The notes: generated by a model from the letters alone, not told the origin. Shown: positions 21,081 to 31,629, counted from the first letter of the stretch. The stretch: DNA of 64,000 nucleotides from Lathyrus oleraceus (GCF_024323335.1 NC_066583.1:369521952-369585951), one strand, 5' to 3'. Made by a program: numbers and translations.

Positions 21081-23073
21081 TGTAACACCCCGATAATAAT
21101 AAAATAATTATTTAAATTGAGTTAATAATTTATTTATTAATTTAGTTAAATAATTGGAAATTTTATTATTATTATTTTTGGGTTATTATTATTATTCGGA
21201 AAATATATATATGTTGGAAATAAGAGAAAGAATCCCATTTTGGTAAAAAGAAAGTTTCACGTGAAAACAGAGAGACGATCGTGAAAGAGGAAAAGGGCAA
21301 AGAGACAGAGCAAGGGCTGAAGGTTGAAGAGAGAAAAGCTTGGAGCTCAAAGATTTGCCGGATTAATCAGGTAAAGGGGGTTTATCGTCGATTAATGGGT
21401 ATTATGGGATAATATGTGATGGGTAGTGATAAGCCGTTAATTTGACCCTAATTGGGATTGTTGATGCTGAAGAATTATGTTGGAGAAATTGTATTTTAGA
21501 CTGAAATTGAATCTGTGTTTGGGTTAGTTGTGAAATTCCGAACGTATAGCTTTTTACGGAATCGGAATCGGAGGTCCGGAAGTCCTCCAATGGCGGAAAA
21601 TGCGGAGAATTCTGCATTCTGCCTTGAGTTAGCGCAGGAACAACTTCTGTCTTGCGTTAACCGGTTAACCCAGGGTGTTAACCGGTTAACACTGTTTTGA
21701 ATTGTGAAAATGTGCTGTTTTGCTTGCGTTAACCGGTTAACCCAGGGCGTTAACCGGTTAACACTGTTGTGATTGCTGAAATATTGCTGTTTGTGCTGCG
21801 TTAACCGGTTAACCCAGGGCGTTAACCGGTTAACACTGTTAAGTTTTGGGACAGGAAGCGTGTTGTGCTGCGTTAACCGGTTAACCCAGGGCGTTAACCG
21901 GTTAACACTGTTGCAGAGTGGAAAAATTGGCTTTTTAATGTTGTGTACATAATTGAGAGTTGGCCTATGTTGGCGTATGATGTAATAGGGATTATATCCC
22001 GCTGTTTTGAGCAGTATCGGTATTAGTAGAGTGTGCTAATACTGTGTTTAATTGATTTACATGATAATGATGTGTTGATACATGTGTTGATGATGTATGA
22101 TGATATGCATAATGCTATGAATGTATATATTATGCATGTATTTGTGAATGGACTGTTGTATGGCTTAGAGTGTGAGCATATGTCCATTGTGAATTGTTGT
22201 TGATGCTGCATTGCTAGATGATTAGCGTGCATGGCATAGCCTCTGGGGCTGTAGCTAATTCCCATGGTGAGGAATTAGTGAGTGAATCATTGTGGATTTG
22301 TTGTTGATGTTGCATACTAGATGATTAGTGTGCATAGTCTAGCCTTCGGGGCTGTAGCTAATTCCCATGGTGAGGAATTAGTGAGTGAGTCATTAGATCT
22401 CAATGAGTGGGACTAGTGAGCTTAGTAGCCGTATCTGGAGGGATCGGTGAGCTTGAACTATATGTTCAAGAATAGTCGGTACCGCATGTGTGGAGTCTCA
22501 TTGCATAATGTATGTATGGCGTATAATATGAATGGATGTATTCCAATATTATACGTGTGTTTGTGTTGTTGTAGAGTATGATTTGAGATTATACTTGTGT
22601 GTGATGGAATGTTGAGTATGATGTGAGCTAATGTGCTGTTACTGATTGTATGTTGTGATTAGGGTGATTAATGTGTTAAGTTACTTAACATGACATTATA
22701 ATCTATAATGCTTATTATATTGATTGAGGAACTCACCCTTACAACTATTTTTCAGGTAACGAGAACTGAGTTGAGTAGGAGCTAATGATTGGAGTCTAGT
22801 GTAGTCTCCTTAGTGGGTCGTGCTCTGATAGATGTAACATCGGGATGGGATATTTACCTTGTTGAATAATTTACATTGAATGTTACATGTTTTGATAAAT
22901 TTGAATTATATCCGCTGCGATTTATGCACATGTTTAATTGATTAAATAAAGAGCATGACAGTTATTTTGGAACATGGTGTGAATGATTGTGTGACACCCT
23001 TAACTGCATAATTACTCTGATATATGTTTATTATTTTAATTAAATATTTGGGGTATTTTAGAAGGGTGTTACA
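21081..23073 (+). repeat. Tekay 3' LTR (1993 bp)
   Basis: Near-identical to 14550-16541. Differences seen: one extra T near 21324, G to A near 21443, a restored A in the third palindrome (21740), T to C near 22841, and G to C near 22960. The palindrome array is repeated at 21657-21905 with all eight copies perfect. Confidence 0.96.
21657..21905 (+). repeat. Array of eight TTAACCGGTTAA palindromes in the 3' LTR
   Basis: Same 21/72-bp spacing as at 15125-15373; here all eight copies are perfect. Confidence 0.9.
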
Positions 23074-23252
23074 GAGGGCGCTTTTTTCTGAAAACGCACT
23101 ATAATGTGGCCCTTAAAGGGCCACTTTAGAGAGCGCTTTCTCTAGGAAAACAAAGCGCTGTCTTTACCTATGCCAGCGCCATTTTAGAGGGCGCTTAAAA
23201 GCGCTGTTATAGGCCAAAATAAACGCCCTCTTTTCCCTTATTTGGCGTAGTG
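23074..23252. repeat. CACTA right subterminal repeats, part 2, and right terminal repeat
   Basis: Starts with the TSD copy GAGGG of the Tekay insertion, then further AGAGGGCGCTTTT hairpin units (about 23074-23095, 23120-23165 and 23190-23215). Ends with TTTGGCGTAGTG, the inverted copy of the left end. Confidence 0.88.
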
Positions 23253-23325
23253 AATGATAATAAAGACCTAAAAAACATGTGAAGTCCGAGTCAAAAACGT
23301 GGTGCGATTCAGTGTGATCACGTCG

Positions 23326-24846
23326 CTACGCTCATCAAATCATTTGCAGTCCATCAGGGCATATCAAGCAAAGAAGTTGAGGTTCTCTCAAGAACAAACA
23401 CGCAGCTTATCAGCAAGAGATCAAACAAGGGTTGTGCTGTCAAAGAGTTGTGAATTGAGGGCTTGTTGGATCACGTCTGTTGACTGTTTCAAAAGCGCTG
23501 ATTTTGGCCACGTGACGTTCGTCATGGGCCTGTGACGATCGTAACAAGCTGGACGTGACGGTCGTAACATGCTTTGTGACGGTCGTCACATTCACAGATT
23601 CAGAATTCTAGGTGTTTCTATTATTTTGGCCGCGTGAAGTTCGCCATGGGCTTGTGACGGTCGTAACAAGCTGGACGTGACGGTCGTAACATGCTTGTGA
23701 CGGTCGTCACATTCACAGAGTCATAATTCTCGGGGTTTCTGTTTTGTGACTGCGCAAGAGTTGTGTTGATGCAAAACGACGTCGATTTCAAATGAATTGT
23801 TCCCGCTGACCGGGCAGCGGACCCCCGACTAACTCTGCGTAGTGTGATTGGTCGCCGAAATTTAATTTGGTTTTAATTAATTAAAGGAATTAAAATTAAT
23901 AATAATAATGTGTTTATTATTATTGTCTTGTGGTGATCGGTTATGGCCTTAGTTTTTCTTTATTTTGTTTTGGGATTTTAAAATACGACCTGCGTGTCGT
24001 GCCTTTCTTTTAACCTCTTAATGTAACTTCTTTTCTCATCTCACTCCCTCGTATATAAAACGAGTTTCTTTTATGTAATGGAATGTTATGAAGAAAGAGA
24101 AGAATTCAATTTCAAAAGAGGACAACCTTGAAGATCTTGCTGGGAGAAGCTTAAATCGTTATTAGGTTAGCTTAGGTTCTCTCATTGGCTTGGGAGAACA
24201 ATTGCACTAAGGGCCATAACTGTTTCATTATGTATGTTGATGCATATGAATGTATGTTGATGCATGTGAATGTATGTTGATGCATGTGAGAGAAGATTTA
24301 TATGATAAATAAGCCGGTGAGATCAGAATAATTGCAATTCCCTCAAATTAAGTATTAAGTTTATGCTTTCCAAGTTTTAGCACTCATCAAGACTAGTATC
24401 AGATAATGTAGGTTTCGCCTATGCGAGGTGCATGTTCTATATTAGTAAGGTGCGATGGGATAATTGTAATATCCAATTGCTAAAACAATGGGCCAAACTT
24501 AACTAAACAAATTATAATATGTGTTTAGAAGCAAGAGTTGGACATGATCCATGTGATGGATTGGAATAAGGAGTTATTCACCCAACTAAAATATTCGAGA
24601 GTTGTATTAGATACAATTGGAAGGAGTTCCTACCTAAATAACCTTGTTATGTGTAATCCGCCTACGCGGACTTAGAACAAAGTGAAATATGGATCTCGAC
24701 CCACTAGAAAATCTTCCAACGGGATTTTTCGAATCAAATGATGAGGGTCATTTGTTTTGAGTAAAATAGTGGGAGCATATTTAATTAAAGGCCTAATTAA
24801 ATATGTTATTAATACTTATATTTTCATTAATTTCATGTAGATTACC
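23326..24846 (+). other. Unassigned 5' flank of the copia element; possible foreign LTR and leader
   Basis: Continues the unassigned sequence of 7131-7884 across the solo LTR, then leads up to the copia gag. It contains a TGACG palindrome array (23504-23711), a TATA-like box GTATATAAAACG near 24049-24060, and a weak, decayed primer-site-like TAGTATCAGATA at 24394-24405. The promoter-like layout suggests an LTR ending near 24388, but the sequence does not match the copia 3' LTR (30291-31629) and no LTR start could be fixed. No gene seen. Confidence 0.4.
23504..23711 (+). repeat. Tandem 122-bp unit with TGTGACG/CGTCACA palindromes
   Basis: Two copies of a unit about 122 bp long (starting near 23504 and 23626). 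Each carries three motifs: two imperfect (GTGACGATCGTAAC or GTGACGGTCGTAAC types) and one perfect TGTGACG-GT-CGTCACA (23575-23590 and 23696-23711). TGACG is the core bound by plant TGA-type bZIP factors; binding here is inference. Confidence 0.85.
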
Positions 24847-25698
24847 ATGACAACAAACACCTCTAACAACATTTTACGACCAATCCTTGACAAGGAAAAA
24901 TTGTCTAGGACAAATTTTCTGGATTGGCACCGAAACCTGAGGATTGTCCTCAAACATGATAGAAAGCTGTATGTCTTGGAGAAACCTGTTCCTGAAGAGG
25001 AACCTCCTAGTTCTGCACCTAAGGCAGAAAGAGATGCTTATAAGAAGCATGTCGATGATGCCAATGAAACTGCTTGTCTCATGCTAGCTACCATGAACTC
25101 AGAATTGCAAAAGCAACATGAGAACATGGCAGCGTTCGATATGATCGAACACCTGAAGATGCTCTATCAAGAGCAAGCAAGGCATGAAAGGTTTGAAGTT
25201 TCAAAAGCCCTTTTTCAAGGCAAGTTAGCTGAGGGAGCCCCTGTAGGTCCCCATGTGCTCAAGATGATTGGGTATGTGGAAAACCTTGAAAGGTTGGGTT
25301 TTCCCCTTGGAAAGGAACTTGCGACTGATTTGATCTTGCAATCGTTGCCAGATAGATTCAGTCAATTTGTCCTAAATTTCAATATGAATGATATGGACAA
25401 ATCTCTTCCTGAACTTCTAGCCATGTTAAAGACTGCTGAGCAGAACCTGAAGTCAAAAGGGAAGTCTATTCTGATGATCGAAAATGGAAAGAGACAGAAC
25501 AAAAGACCCACCAAGCAGGGTGATAAAGGGAAAGGCAAGGAAGTTGCCAAACCCATACCCACTGTTGCTGCTTTAAAGCCTAGTGGAGGCATAGCAAAGG
25601 CAGGCACTTGCTTCCATTGCGGTAAGACCAGACACTTGAAGAGAAACTGCCCAAAGTACCTGGAAGACACGAAGAATGGAGTAGAGACTTCAACTTAA
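24847..25698 (+). pseudogene. Copia gag (copy A), ends at an in-frame stop
   Basis: 283 residues from ATG. A gag domain (about residues 15-205) is followed by a basic linker and one zinc knuckle, CFHCGKTRHLKRNC, at about 256-269. The usual glycine before the histidine is an arginine. The TAA at 25696 is in frame with the protease that follows, so it separates gag from pol. In this group gag and pol are normally one ORF, so I read it as a nonsense mutation, although a gag-only stop cannot be excluded. Confidence 0.75.
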
Positions 25699-26330
25699 GG
25701 TATTTTTGTTATTGAAATAAATTTATCTACTTCTACATCATGGGCATTAGATACTGGATGCAGTTCTCACATTTGTACAAATGTGCAGGGGCTAAAAAGA
25801 AGTAGAGATTTTGCAAAAGGTGAAGTTGACCTAGGAGTTGGCAATGAAGCAAAGGTTGCTGCTTTAGCCGTAGGAACTTATGTATTAACTTTACCTAGTG
25901 GTTTAATAATTCAGTTAGAGAACTGTTATTATGTACCTGCAATTAGCAGGAATATTATTTCGATTTCTTGTTTGGACAAGTTTGGTTTTTCATTTATAAT
26001 AAAGAACAATTGTTGCTCAATTTATTTGAATGATATATTCTATGCTACTGCACAATTGAACAATGGACTATATGTCCTTGATCTCAAAATGCCTATCTAT
26101 AACATTAATACTAAAAGGATGAAACCTAACGAGTTAAATCCAACTTACCTTTGGCATTGTCGATTAGGCTACATAAATGAGAAACGCATTTCCAAACTCC
26201 ATAAAGATGGACTCTTGGACTCTTTTGATTATGAATCATATGAGACATGCATATCTTGTTTAATTGGAAAGATGACAAAGTCTCCATTCACAGGAAAAGG
26301 TGAAAGAGCGAATGATCTTTTGGGCCTCAT
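25699..26330 (+). pseudogene. Copia protease and integrase N-terminus (copy A)
   Basis: Same frame as gag. The protease active-site region DTGCSSH lies near 25752. The GAG-pre-integrase and HHCC zinc region (WHCRLGYIN near 26152, then CISC near 26252) follows. The frame is cut at 26330 by the solo LTR; the next codons resume at 27802 after the duplicated CTCAT. Confidence 0.8.
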
Positions 26331-27796
26331 TGTTAGTTGTAAATTTACGTGTCGGGTTTTTGTTATCGTATCCACAGGGATTGTAAGATATCACCGCCGT
26401 TCGATGGTTGTATTAATCTTAGCTCAATGTAACAATAAGGTTTTGGTTGGTTGTCACGTTATCTTGCATAAAAAGGTAATAAATTGCGGTAAAAGTTTTG
26501 GTTTGAATAAATGAGAAATATTGCCAAAGTTAGGGTTCGATGATCACTTTGCATGTATTTGTTCGGTCAACAATCTTATAAACTCCTTTAGATGATAAAT
26601 CATTTCACAAAGTCCTCCCAATATGTTTCTCTCGAACACACATTGTGAGTTTTCCCATTTTGATCCATTGTTTCTCTCGAACACAATCTATCAAATGACA
26701 ACTTTTTGGTTCAACCTTATGGTGAACAAAATCATTCATTACTATCTCTAGCTAACAAACAAGATTGGATGAAAACCTAGGTCAAGAGTTGGTAAACATC
26801 TCTCGATCATAAACCAACACAAAGAGTTTTAAATAGAAACAAAGTTTTCATCATATATTCACCATTAAAGAGTTTACACATGAAGATCCTTACATTTACA
26901 CACAAAGCTAGTAATCACCTACATCTAACCTTGACAAATGGAGGACTTAGCTACTTATTTTCATGGTAGCTTGGTCGGCAAGTTTCGGAAGAAGGTTGAT
27001 CAACATCCAAGTCGGATAATCGATGTTGGATGGGAATCCACCTTCTTTTTGTAGAAGATGGTTACAAGATGAAGAGAAATGAAATCTAGGGCATAAAAGA
27101 TCCTAAGAACAATGCTGGAAAATATCTCTAAGAAAGTACAAAAGAGGAAAAATGCTGTAAAAACTAGGTATGGCACTCAAAAGTGGCACCTGCTACTTAT
27201 AGAGTAGTACTGGGTTGTCATGCTCGCTAGGCGAGCAGAAAGGCTCGCCTAGCGAGGGTCTAATTGTGGCACCAAAGGCACCTGCGCCCAGAGAAAATAG
27301 ACTAACTCAAACTGTCATGTTCGCCTAGCGAACAAACCTTCGCCTAGCGAAGGACACGCTTCAACCTTCGCCCCAGCGAGGTTGAGAGGTTTTGCTACTG
27401 GAATGCTCGCTGGGGACTCGCTAGAGCTTCGCCTAGCGAGTGAGTGCTGGCTGCGCTTTTCACCAAAACTGAACGAACTCGCTACCACCTTCGCTATCAG
27501 CTCGCCTGGCGAATTTATTGACATTTTACTGGAGCTTTTCGCTGGGCGCTCGCCTAGCGAGCATGCTGATGAATGCTTGTTTTCTTTGGTTCCTTTGCCA
27601 ACTTTCTTATGTCTTAAATTTCAATTATTTCATGCCTTCTTCCTGCACAATAACACACAAATCAAAGGCACCAAGCTTGTTTATCAATGTAATGTATTTC
27701 ATCTAAAACAAAGGTGATTTTGACAATTTAGCAAGGAAATAGAGTGAAAGATACCCTTAATTGTTGGCTCAAATAAGCACTTTTGGGTATCTAACA
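26331..27796 (-). mobile_element. Athila-type solo LTR inside copia integrase (1466 bp)
   Basis: Starts TGTTAGTTGT and ends GTATCTAACA, flanked by CTCAT on both sides (26326-26330 and 27797-27801). Removing it and one CTCAT restores the copia integrase frame (inserted length 1471, frame 1 to frame 2). Reverse-strand end carries CCCTGTGGATACGATA, the Athila U5 phrase. It is the same LTR family as 43618-45114. Its U3 half holds the TCGCCTAGCGA palindrome cluster at 27221-27562. Confidence 0.93.
27221..27562. repeat. Cluster of CGC-CTA-GCG inverted repeats in the Athila LTR
   Basis: Perfect or near-perfect arms around a three-base spacer: TGCTCGC/GCGAGCA (27221-27237), CTCGC/GCGAG (27244-27256), TGTTCGC/GCGAACA (27318-27334), CCTTCGC/GCGAAGG (27337-27353), GCTCGC/GCGAGC (27548-27562), with degenerate copies between. 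The inner CGC-CTA-GCG is constant; outer arm bases vary in a compensating way. Confidence 0.88.
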
Positions 27797-30219
27797 CTCA
27801 TACATATTGATGTATATGGACCATTGAACATACCAGCCATAAGAGGTTTTCAGTACTTCATCACATTCACTGATGATTTCAGTAGATATGGTTATGTGTA
27901 TTTAATGAAACACAAATCAGAGTCCTTTGAAAAGTTCAAGGAATTCAAGAATGAAGTACAAAACCAACTAGGTAAGAATATTAAAACTCTTCGATCAGAT
28001 CGAGGTGGTGAGTATTTAAGCCTAGAGTTTGATGACCATCTGAAAGAGTGTGGGATCCTATCCCAACTTACTCCTCCTGGAACACCCCAGTGGAATGGTG
28101 TATCTGAGAGAAGAAATCGAACCCTGTTAGGCATGGTCCGATCCATGATGAGTCACGCCGATCTTCCAAACTCCTTTTGGGGATATGCACTATTGACAGC
28201 AGCTTACACACTTAACCGTGTTCCATCCAAAAAGGTTGAGAAGACACCATATGAGATATGGAGTGGTAAGAAACCACATATGTCTTACATGAAGATTTGG
28301 GGTTGCGAAGTTTATGTGAAACGACAAATTTCAACTAAGCTTGAGCCCAAATCTGACAAATGCTTATTTGTGGGGTATCCTAAAGAAACAAGAGGGTATT
28401 ACTTCTACAATCCTTCTGAGGGAAAAGTGTTTGTCGCTCGAACTGGAGTTTTCCTAGAAAAGGATTTTATTTCCAAAGGAATCAGTGGGAGGAAATTAGA
28501 GCTTGAAGAAATTCAAGAATCACAAAGCATTGATACACCTATGGAGGAATTAGAGCAGGAAACACAAGTAGTTGTTGAAGAGCAACCTGCTCAAGTAGAA
28601 CAAGACCGACGTAGGTCAAGCAGGATACGTCAACTACCTGAGAGATATGGATATCTCATAACTGATCAAGGTGATGTATTACTCATGGATCAAGATGAGC
28701 CTGTGACCTACCAAGAGGCCATAACTGGTCCCGAGTCTGAGAAGTGGCTAGAAGCCATGAAATCTGAAATGGATTCCATGTACACAAACCAGGTTTGGAC
28801 CTTGGTATAGCCTTCTGTAGGAGTTAACCCTATAGGATGCAAGTGGGTCTTCAAAAAGAAGACTGACATAGATGGTAAGGTACATACCTATAAGGCAAGA
28901 CTGGTTGCAAAAGGATATAAACAAATTCATGGGGTTGACTATGATGAAACCTTTTCACCAGTTGCAATGCTTAAATTTGTTCGGAGTTTACTTGCTATCG
29001 CTGCATATCATGATTATGAAATATGGCAGATGGATGTCAAAACTGCTTTCCTTAATGGGAATCTTCTTGAGGATGTGTACATGACACAACCTGAAGGATT
29101 TGACATACCAGAAGATGCCCAAAAGATATGTAAGTTACAAAGATCAATTTATGGATTGAAGCAAGCTTCCAGAAGTTGGAATCTTCATTTTGATAAAACA
29201 GTAAAACAATATGGATTCATCAAGAACGAAGATGAGCCTTGTGTCTACAAGAAGGTTAGTGGGAGCATGATCGTTTTCCTGATATTATATGTAGATGACA
29301 TATTACTCATTGGAAACGATGTCCATACCCTACAACAAGTAAAGTCTTGGTTGGGGAAATGCTTTTCTATGAAGGACCTAGGTGAAGCAGCCTATATATT
29401 AGGAATCAGAATCTATAGAGATAGATCATAAAAACTGCTTGGCCTAAGTCAGAGTATATACATAAAAAAAGTGCTGAGACGCTTTAATATGCATGATTCC
29501 AAGAAAGGATTCATACCTATGCAACATGGCCTGTGTCTATCAAAAACACAATCCTCTTCAACTAAGGAAGAAAGGGATCACATGAATAAGATTCCATATG
29601 CATCTGCAATAGGATCTATCATGTATGCCATGTTATGTACTCGACCAGATGTCTCGTATGCTTTAAGTGCAACGAGTAGGTACCAATCTAACCCTGGTGA
29701 TGCTCATTGGGTAGCTGTCAAGAATATCCTTAAGTATTTGAGAAGGACTAAGGACTCATTCTTGATATATGGAGGTCAGGAAGAGCTGGCTGTAATTGGA
29801 TACACCGATGCTAACTTCCAGACAGATAAGGATGAATTTAGATCGCAATCTGGTTATGTGTTTTGCTTAAACGATGGCACTGTGAGCTGGAAAAGTTCAA
29901 AGCAAGATACAGTTGCTGATTCTACAACTGAGGCCGAGTATATTGCTTCCTCAAGCGCATCAAAGGAAGTTGTTTGGATCAAAAGTTCATTAGTGAACTT
30001 GGCGTGGTTCCTAGCATTGTGGATCCCATTGGTCTCTATTGTGATAACAATGGTGCTATCGCACAAGCTAAGGAGCCTAGACCTCACCAACGATCCAAAC
30101 ACATACTTAGGCGTTATCACCTCATTCGAGAGATAATTGATAGAGGAGATGTGAAAATATGCAGAGTACCTACACTTGACAATATTGCTGACCCACTGAC
30201 AAAGCCTCTTGCGCAGTAG
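27797..30219 (+). pseudogene. Copia integrase core, RT and RNase H (copy A)
   Basis: The integrase resumes at HIDVYGPL (about 27805), with SDRGGEY near 27995 and SERRNR near 28105 providing the D, D and E of the catalytic core. RT follows with YVDDILLIGND near 29290, then RNase H with YTDANF near 29801 and the conserved TEAEYI region. In-frame stops TAG at 28808-28810 and TAA at 29429-29431 break pol. A 1-bp loss in an A-run near 29980 shifts the last 80 codons, which end in ADPLTKPLAQ at 30219. The same three lesions are in copy B, so they predate the duplication. Confidence 0.85.
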
Positions 30220-30280
30220 AAGCATGATGGCCATACTAGATCTATGGGCATTAGGGGTATGCCTGATTGGCGCTAGTGCT

Positions 30281-30290
30281 AGTGGGAGAT
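30281..30290 (+). promoter_or_regulatory. Polypurine tract of the copia element (copy A)
   Basis: AGTGGGAGAT directly before the LTR start TGTTGGTGTA. Confidence 0.8.
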
Positions 30291-31131
30291 TGTTGGTGTA
30301 AGCCCTAGAGGCCAATACTTTTGGGACTTTTTCTTTATTATGTTTGTTTAATAAAGTCCCTAGAATAGCTAGTCCGTTTAATGTATCAAGTATGACTTAA
30401 TCATGAGATCACATTAAACATAAGGACATTATTCTTAAAGTATCCGTAGTCGAGCTTTATTATGAAATGGGATAACATTAAAGCATTAAGACTATTATGT
30501 ATATAGACTGATGATCACATCTCATGGATCATGGATAAGGAGTTATCAAATCTTAAACATAGGTATGAATATTAAGAGTAATATTTATACTGGATTAACC
30601 CGCTATGAGAATACTATATATAATGTTATGCAAAGTGTCATAAGTTATTCTCACGGTGATAATGGTGTATACCACCCTTCGACCTGAAACCACTATGGAC
30701 CTTAGATGTAGAGTCGAGTGCTTTATTGCTGATCAAACATTGTCTGTAACTGGATGACCATAAAGACAGTTGATGGGTACTCCACGAAGCATGCTAAGGG
30801 ACATGAGTGACCTAGATGGAATTTGCCCATCTTGCGTAACAGGATAAATGTCTATGGGCCCAATATTGAACTGGACAAGGATGACACGGTCTATGCCTTG
30901 TGTTCAATATAGACATAAGGGCAAAAGGGTAATTGTACACATAAGTATTATCACAAAAGGATTTGTCAGATCACATGACATTTTCGTGTCTTGGGTAGCA
31001 GTGATGTGTTGCTAGATACCGCTCACTGTTTATTATGTTAAATACGTGATTTAATATAATTGTCAATGCTGCGAAAACCTACAGGGTCACACACAAAGGA
31101 CGGATTGATGAGAGATAAAGTAACTAAGGAA

Positions 31132-31220
31132 CACCGTATGGTACGGTGCACATAAGTGAATTGTAGGACATCGTAAGGTACGATGTACTTAAGGAGAATA
31201 CGAAATATGGTAAGGTACCA
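31132..31220. repeat. Three GTA-nGG-TAC inverted repeats upstream of the copia TATA box
   Basis: CACCGTA-TGG-TACGGTG (31132-31148), ACATCGTA-AGG-TACGATGT (31168-31186) and TGGTA-AGG-TACCA (31208-31220). The inner GTA/TAC and the GG of the spacer are constant; the outer arms differ but stay complementary. Same in copy B near 48485-48570. Confidence 0.85.
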
Positions 31221-31306
31221 CGTGCTTAAGTGATTTTGGCATATTATAAAATATGGGCCACATAACTTAAGTGGGCTTTTTTGCTTGTAGCCCACATAAG
31301 TGGTTC

Positions 31307-31315
31307 TATAAATAG
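31307..31315 (+). promoter_or_regulatory. TATA box of the copia LTR (copy A)
   Basis: TATAAATAG in the context TTCTATAAATAGAACC, a textbook plant TATA box about 320 bases before the LTR end, consistent with U3 promoter and R-U5 downstream. Confidence 0.75.
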
Positions 31316-31354
31316 AACCCTTGTGCAGAAGAATTAAGTGTGGTTGCATTTTCG

Positions 31355-31389
<35 letters not shown>

Positions 31390-31629
31390 CCTCTCTCACT
31401 CAAAGTCTTCATTCGTAGCAGCTAGCACTGAGATTGAAGGAATCCGTTCGTGTGGACTAAGTAGAGGCGTTGTCATCGTTCAACGTTCGTGATCGCTCCG
31501 TAGATCTGCATCAAAGGTTTCAATCGTCACAAGAGGTAACAATTCTATCACTGATCATGCCCATTCGTAAGGATCACTAAAGGAGAAAATTTTAATTTCC
31601 GTTGCGTTTTGGATCGCTATTCTCCTTCA

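Larger units (their letters stand above)
14550..23073 (+). mobile_element. Complete, very young Tekay (chromovirus) Ty3/gypsy retrotransposon
   Basis: All parts are present and in order: 5' LTR, primer site, one unbroken gag-pol ORF, polypurine tract, 3' LTR, and a perfect 5-bp target duplication GAGGG (14545-14549 and 23074-23078). The two LTRs (1992 and 1993 bp) differ by four substitutions and one 1-bp indel by eye, about 0.2-0.25 percent. Under a rate of 1.3e-8 per site per year this is of the order of 0.1 million years. It is inserted in a subterminal hairpin of the CACTA. It appears structurally able to transpose; expression is unknown. Confidence 0.96.
9413..23252 (+). mobile_element. 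Non-autonomous CACTA (En/Spm) DNA transposon, split by a Tekay element
   Basis: The ends are the inverted repeat CACTACGCCAAA (9413-9424) and its reverse complement (23241-23252). Both are flanked by AAT (9410-9412 and 23253-23255), the 3-bp duplication expected of CACTA elements. Both ends are packed with copies of AGAGGGCGCTTTT in both orientations. Without the inserted Tekay and its extra TSD copy the element is about 5.3 kb. It holds one broken gene (10565-14179) and no TNP2-type transposase, so it would need transposase from another element. Confidence 0.92.
7890..23320 (-). mobile_element. Athila-type solo LTR, split by the CACTA transposon
   Basis: The LTR occupies 7890-9412 and 23256-23320, about 1588 bp in all. 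It starts TGATCGCTGT and ends GTGTGATCA in window orientation, and both ends are flanked by CGTCG (7885-7889 and 23321-23325), a perfect 5-bp target duplication. No internal element sequence is present, so it is a solo LTR left by recombination between the two LTRs of one element. On the reverse strand its 3' end carries CTGTGGGATCGATAT and GTGCACTTGTG, as in the Athila LTR at 2211-3952. A GGTGGCG/CGCCACC inverted repeat is at 9157-9172. Confidence 0.85.
24847..31629 (+). mobile_element. Angela-like Ty1/copia element, copy A (decayed, 5' LTR not found)
   Basis: Gag, protease, integrase, RT and RNase H occur in copia order, followed by a polypurine tract and a 3' LTR. The pol sequence, including the HQRSKHILRRYHLIREII phrase near the end, is close to Angela/BARE-type elements as I know them, but lineage is by recognition only. 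The integrase is interrupted by an Athila-type solo LTR. Reading-frame lesions: stops at 25696, 28808 and 29429 and a frameshift near 29980. Confidence 0.8.
30291..31629 (+). repeat. Copia 3' LTR, copy A (about 1339 bp)
   Basis: Starts TGTTGGTGTAAGCC after the polypurine tract; the end is placed at ...CTATTCTCCTTCA. Contains three inverted repeats with AGG or TGG spacers at 31132-31220, a TATA box at 31307 and a CT microsatellite at 31359-31387. The 3' boundary is inferred because no second LTR is available for comparison. Confidence 0.75.

Noticed and set aside
30291..31629. A host promoter because of the strong TATA box at 31307
   Set aside because: It lies within an LTR between polypurine tract and LTR end and is duplicated with the element; no downstream gene.
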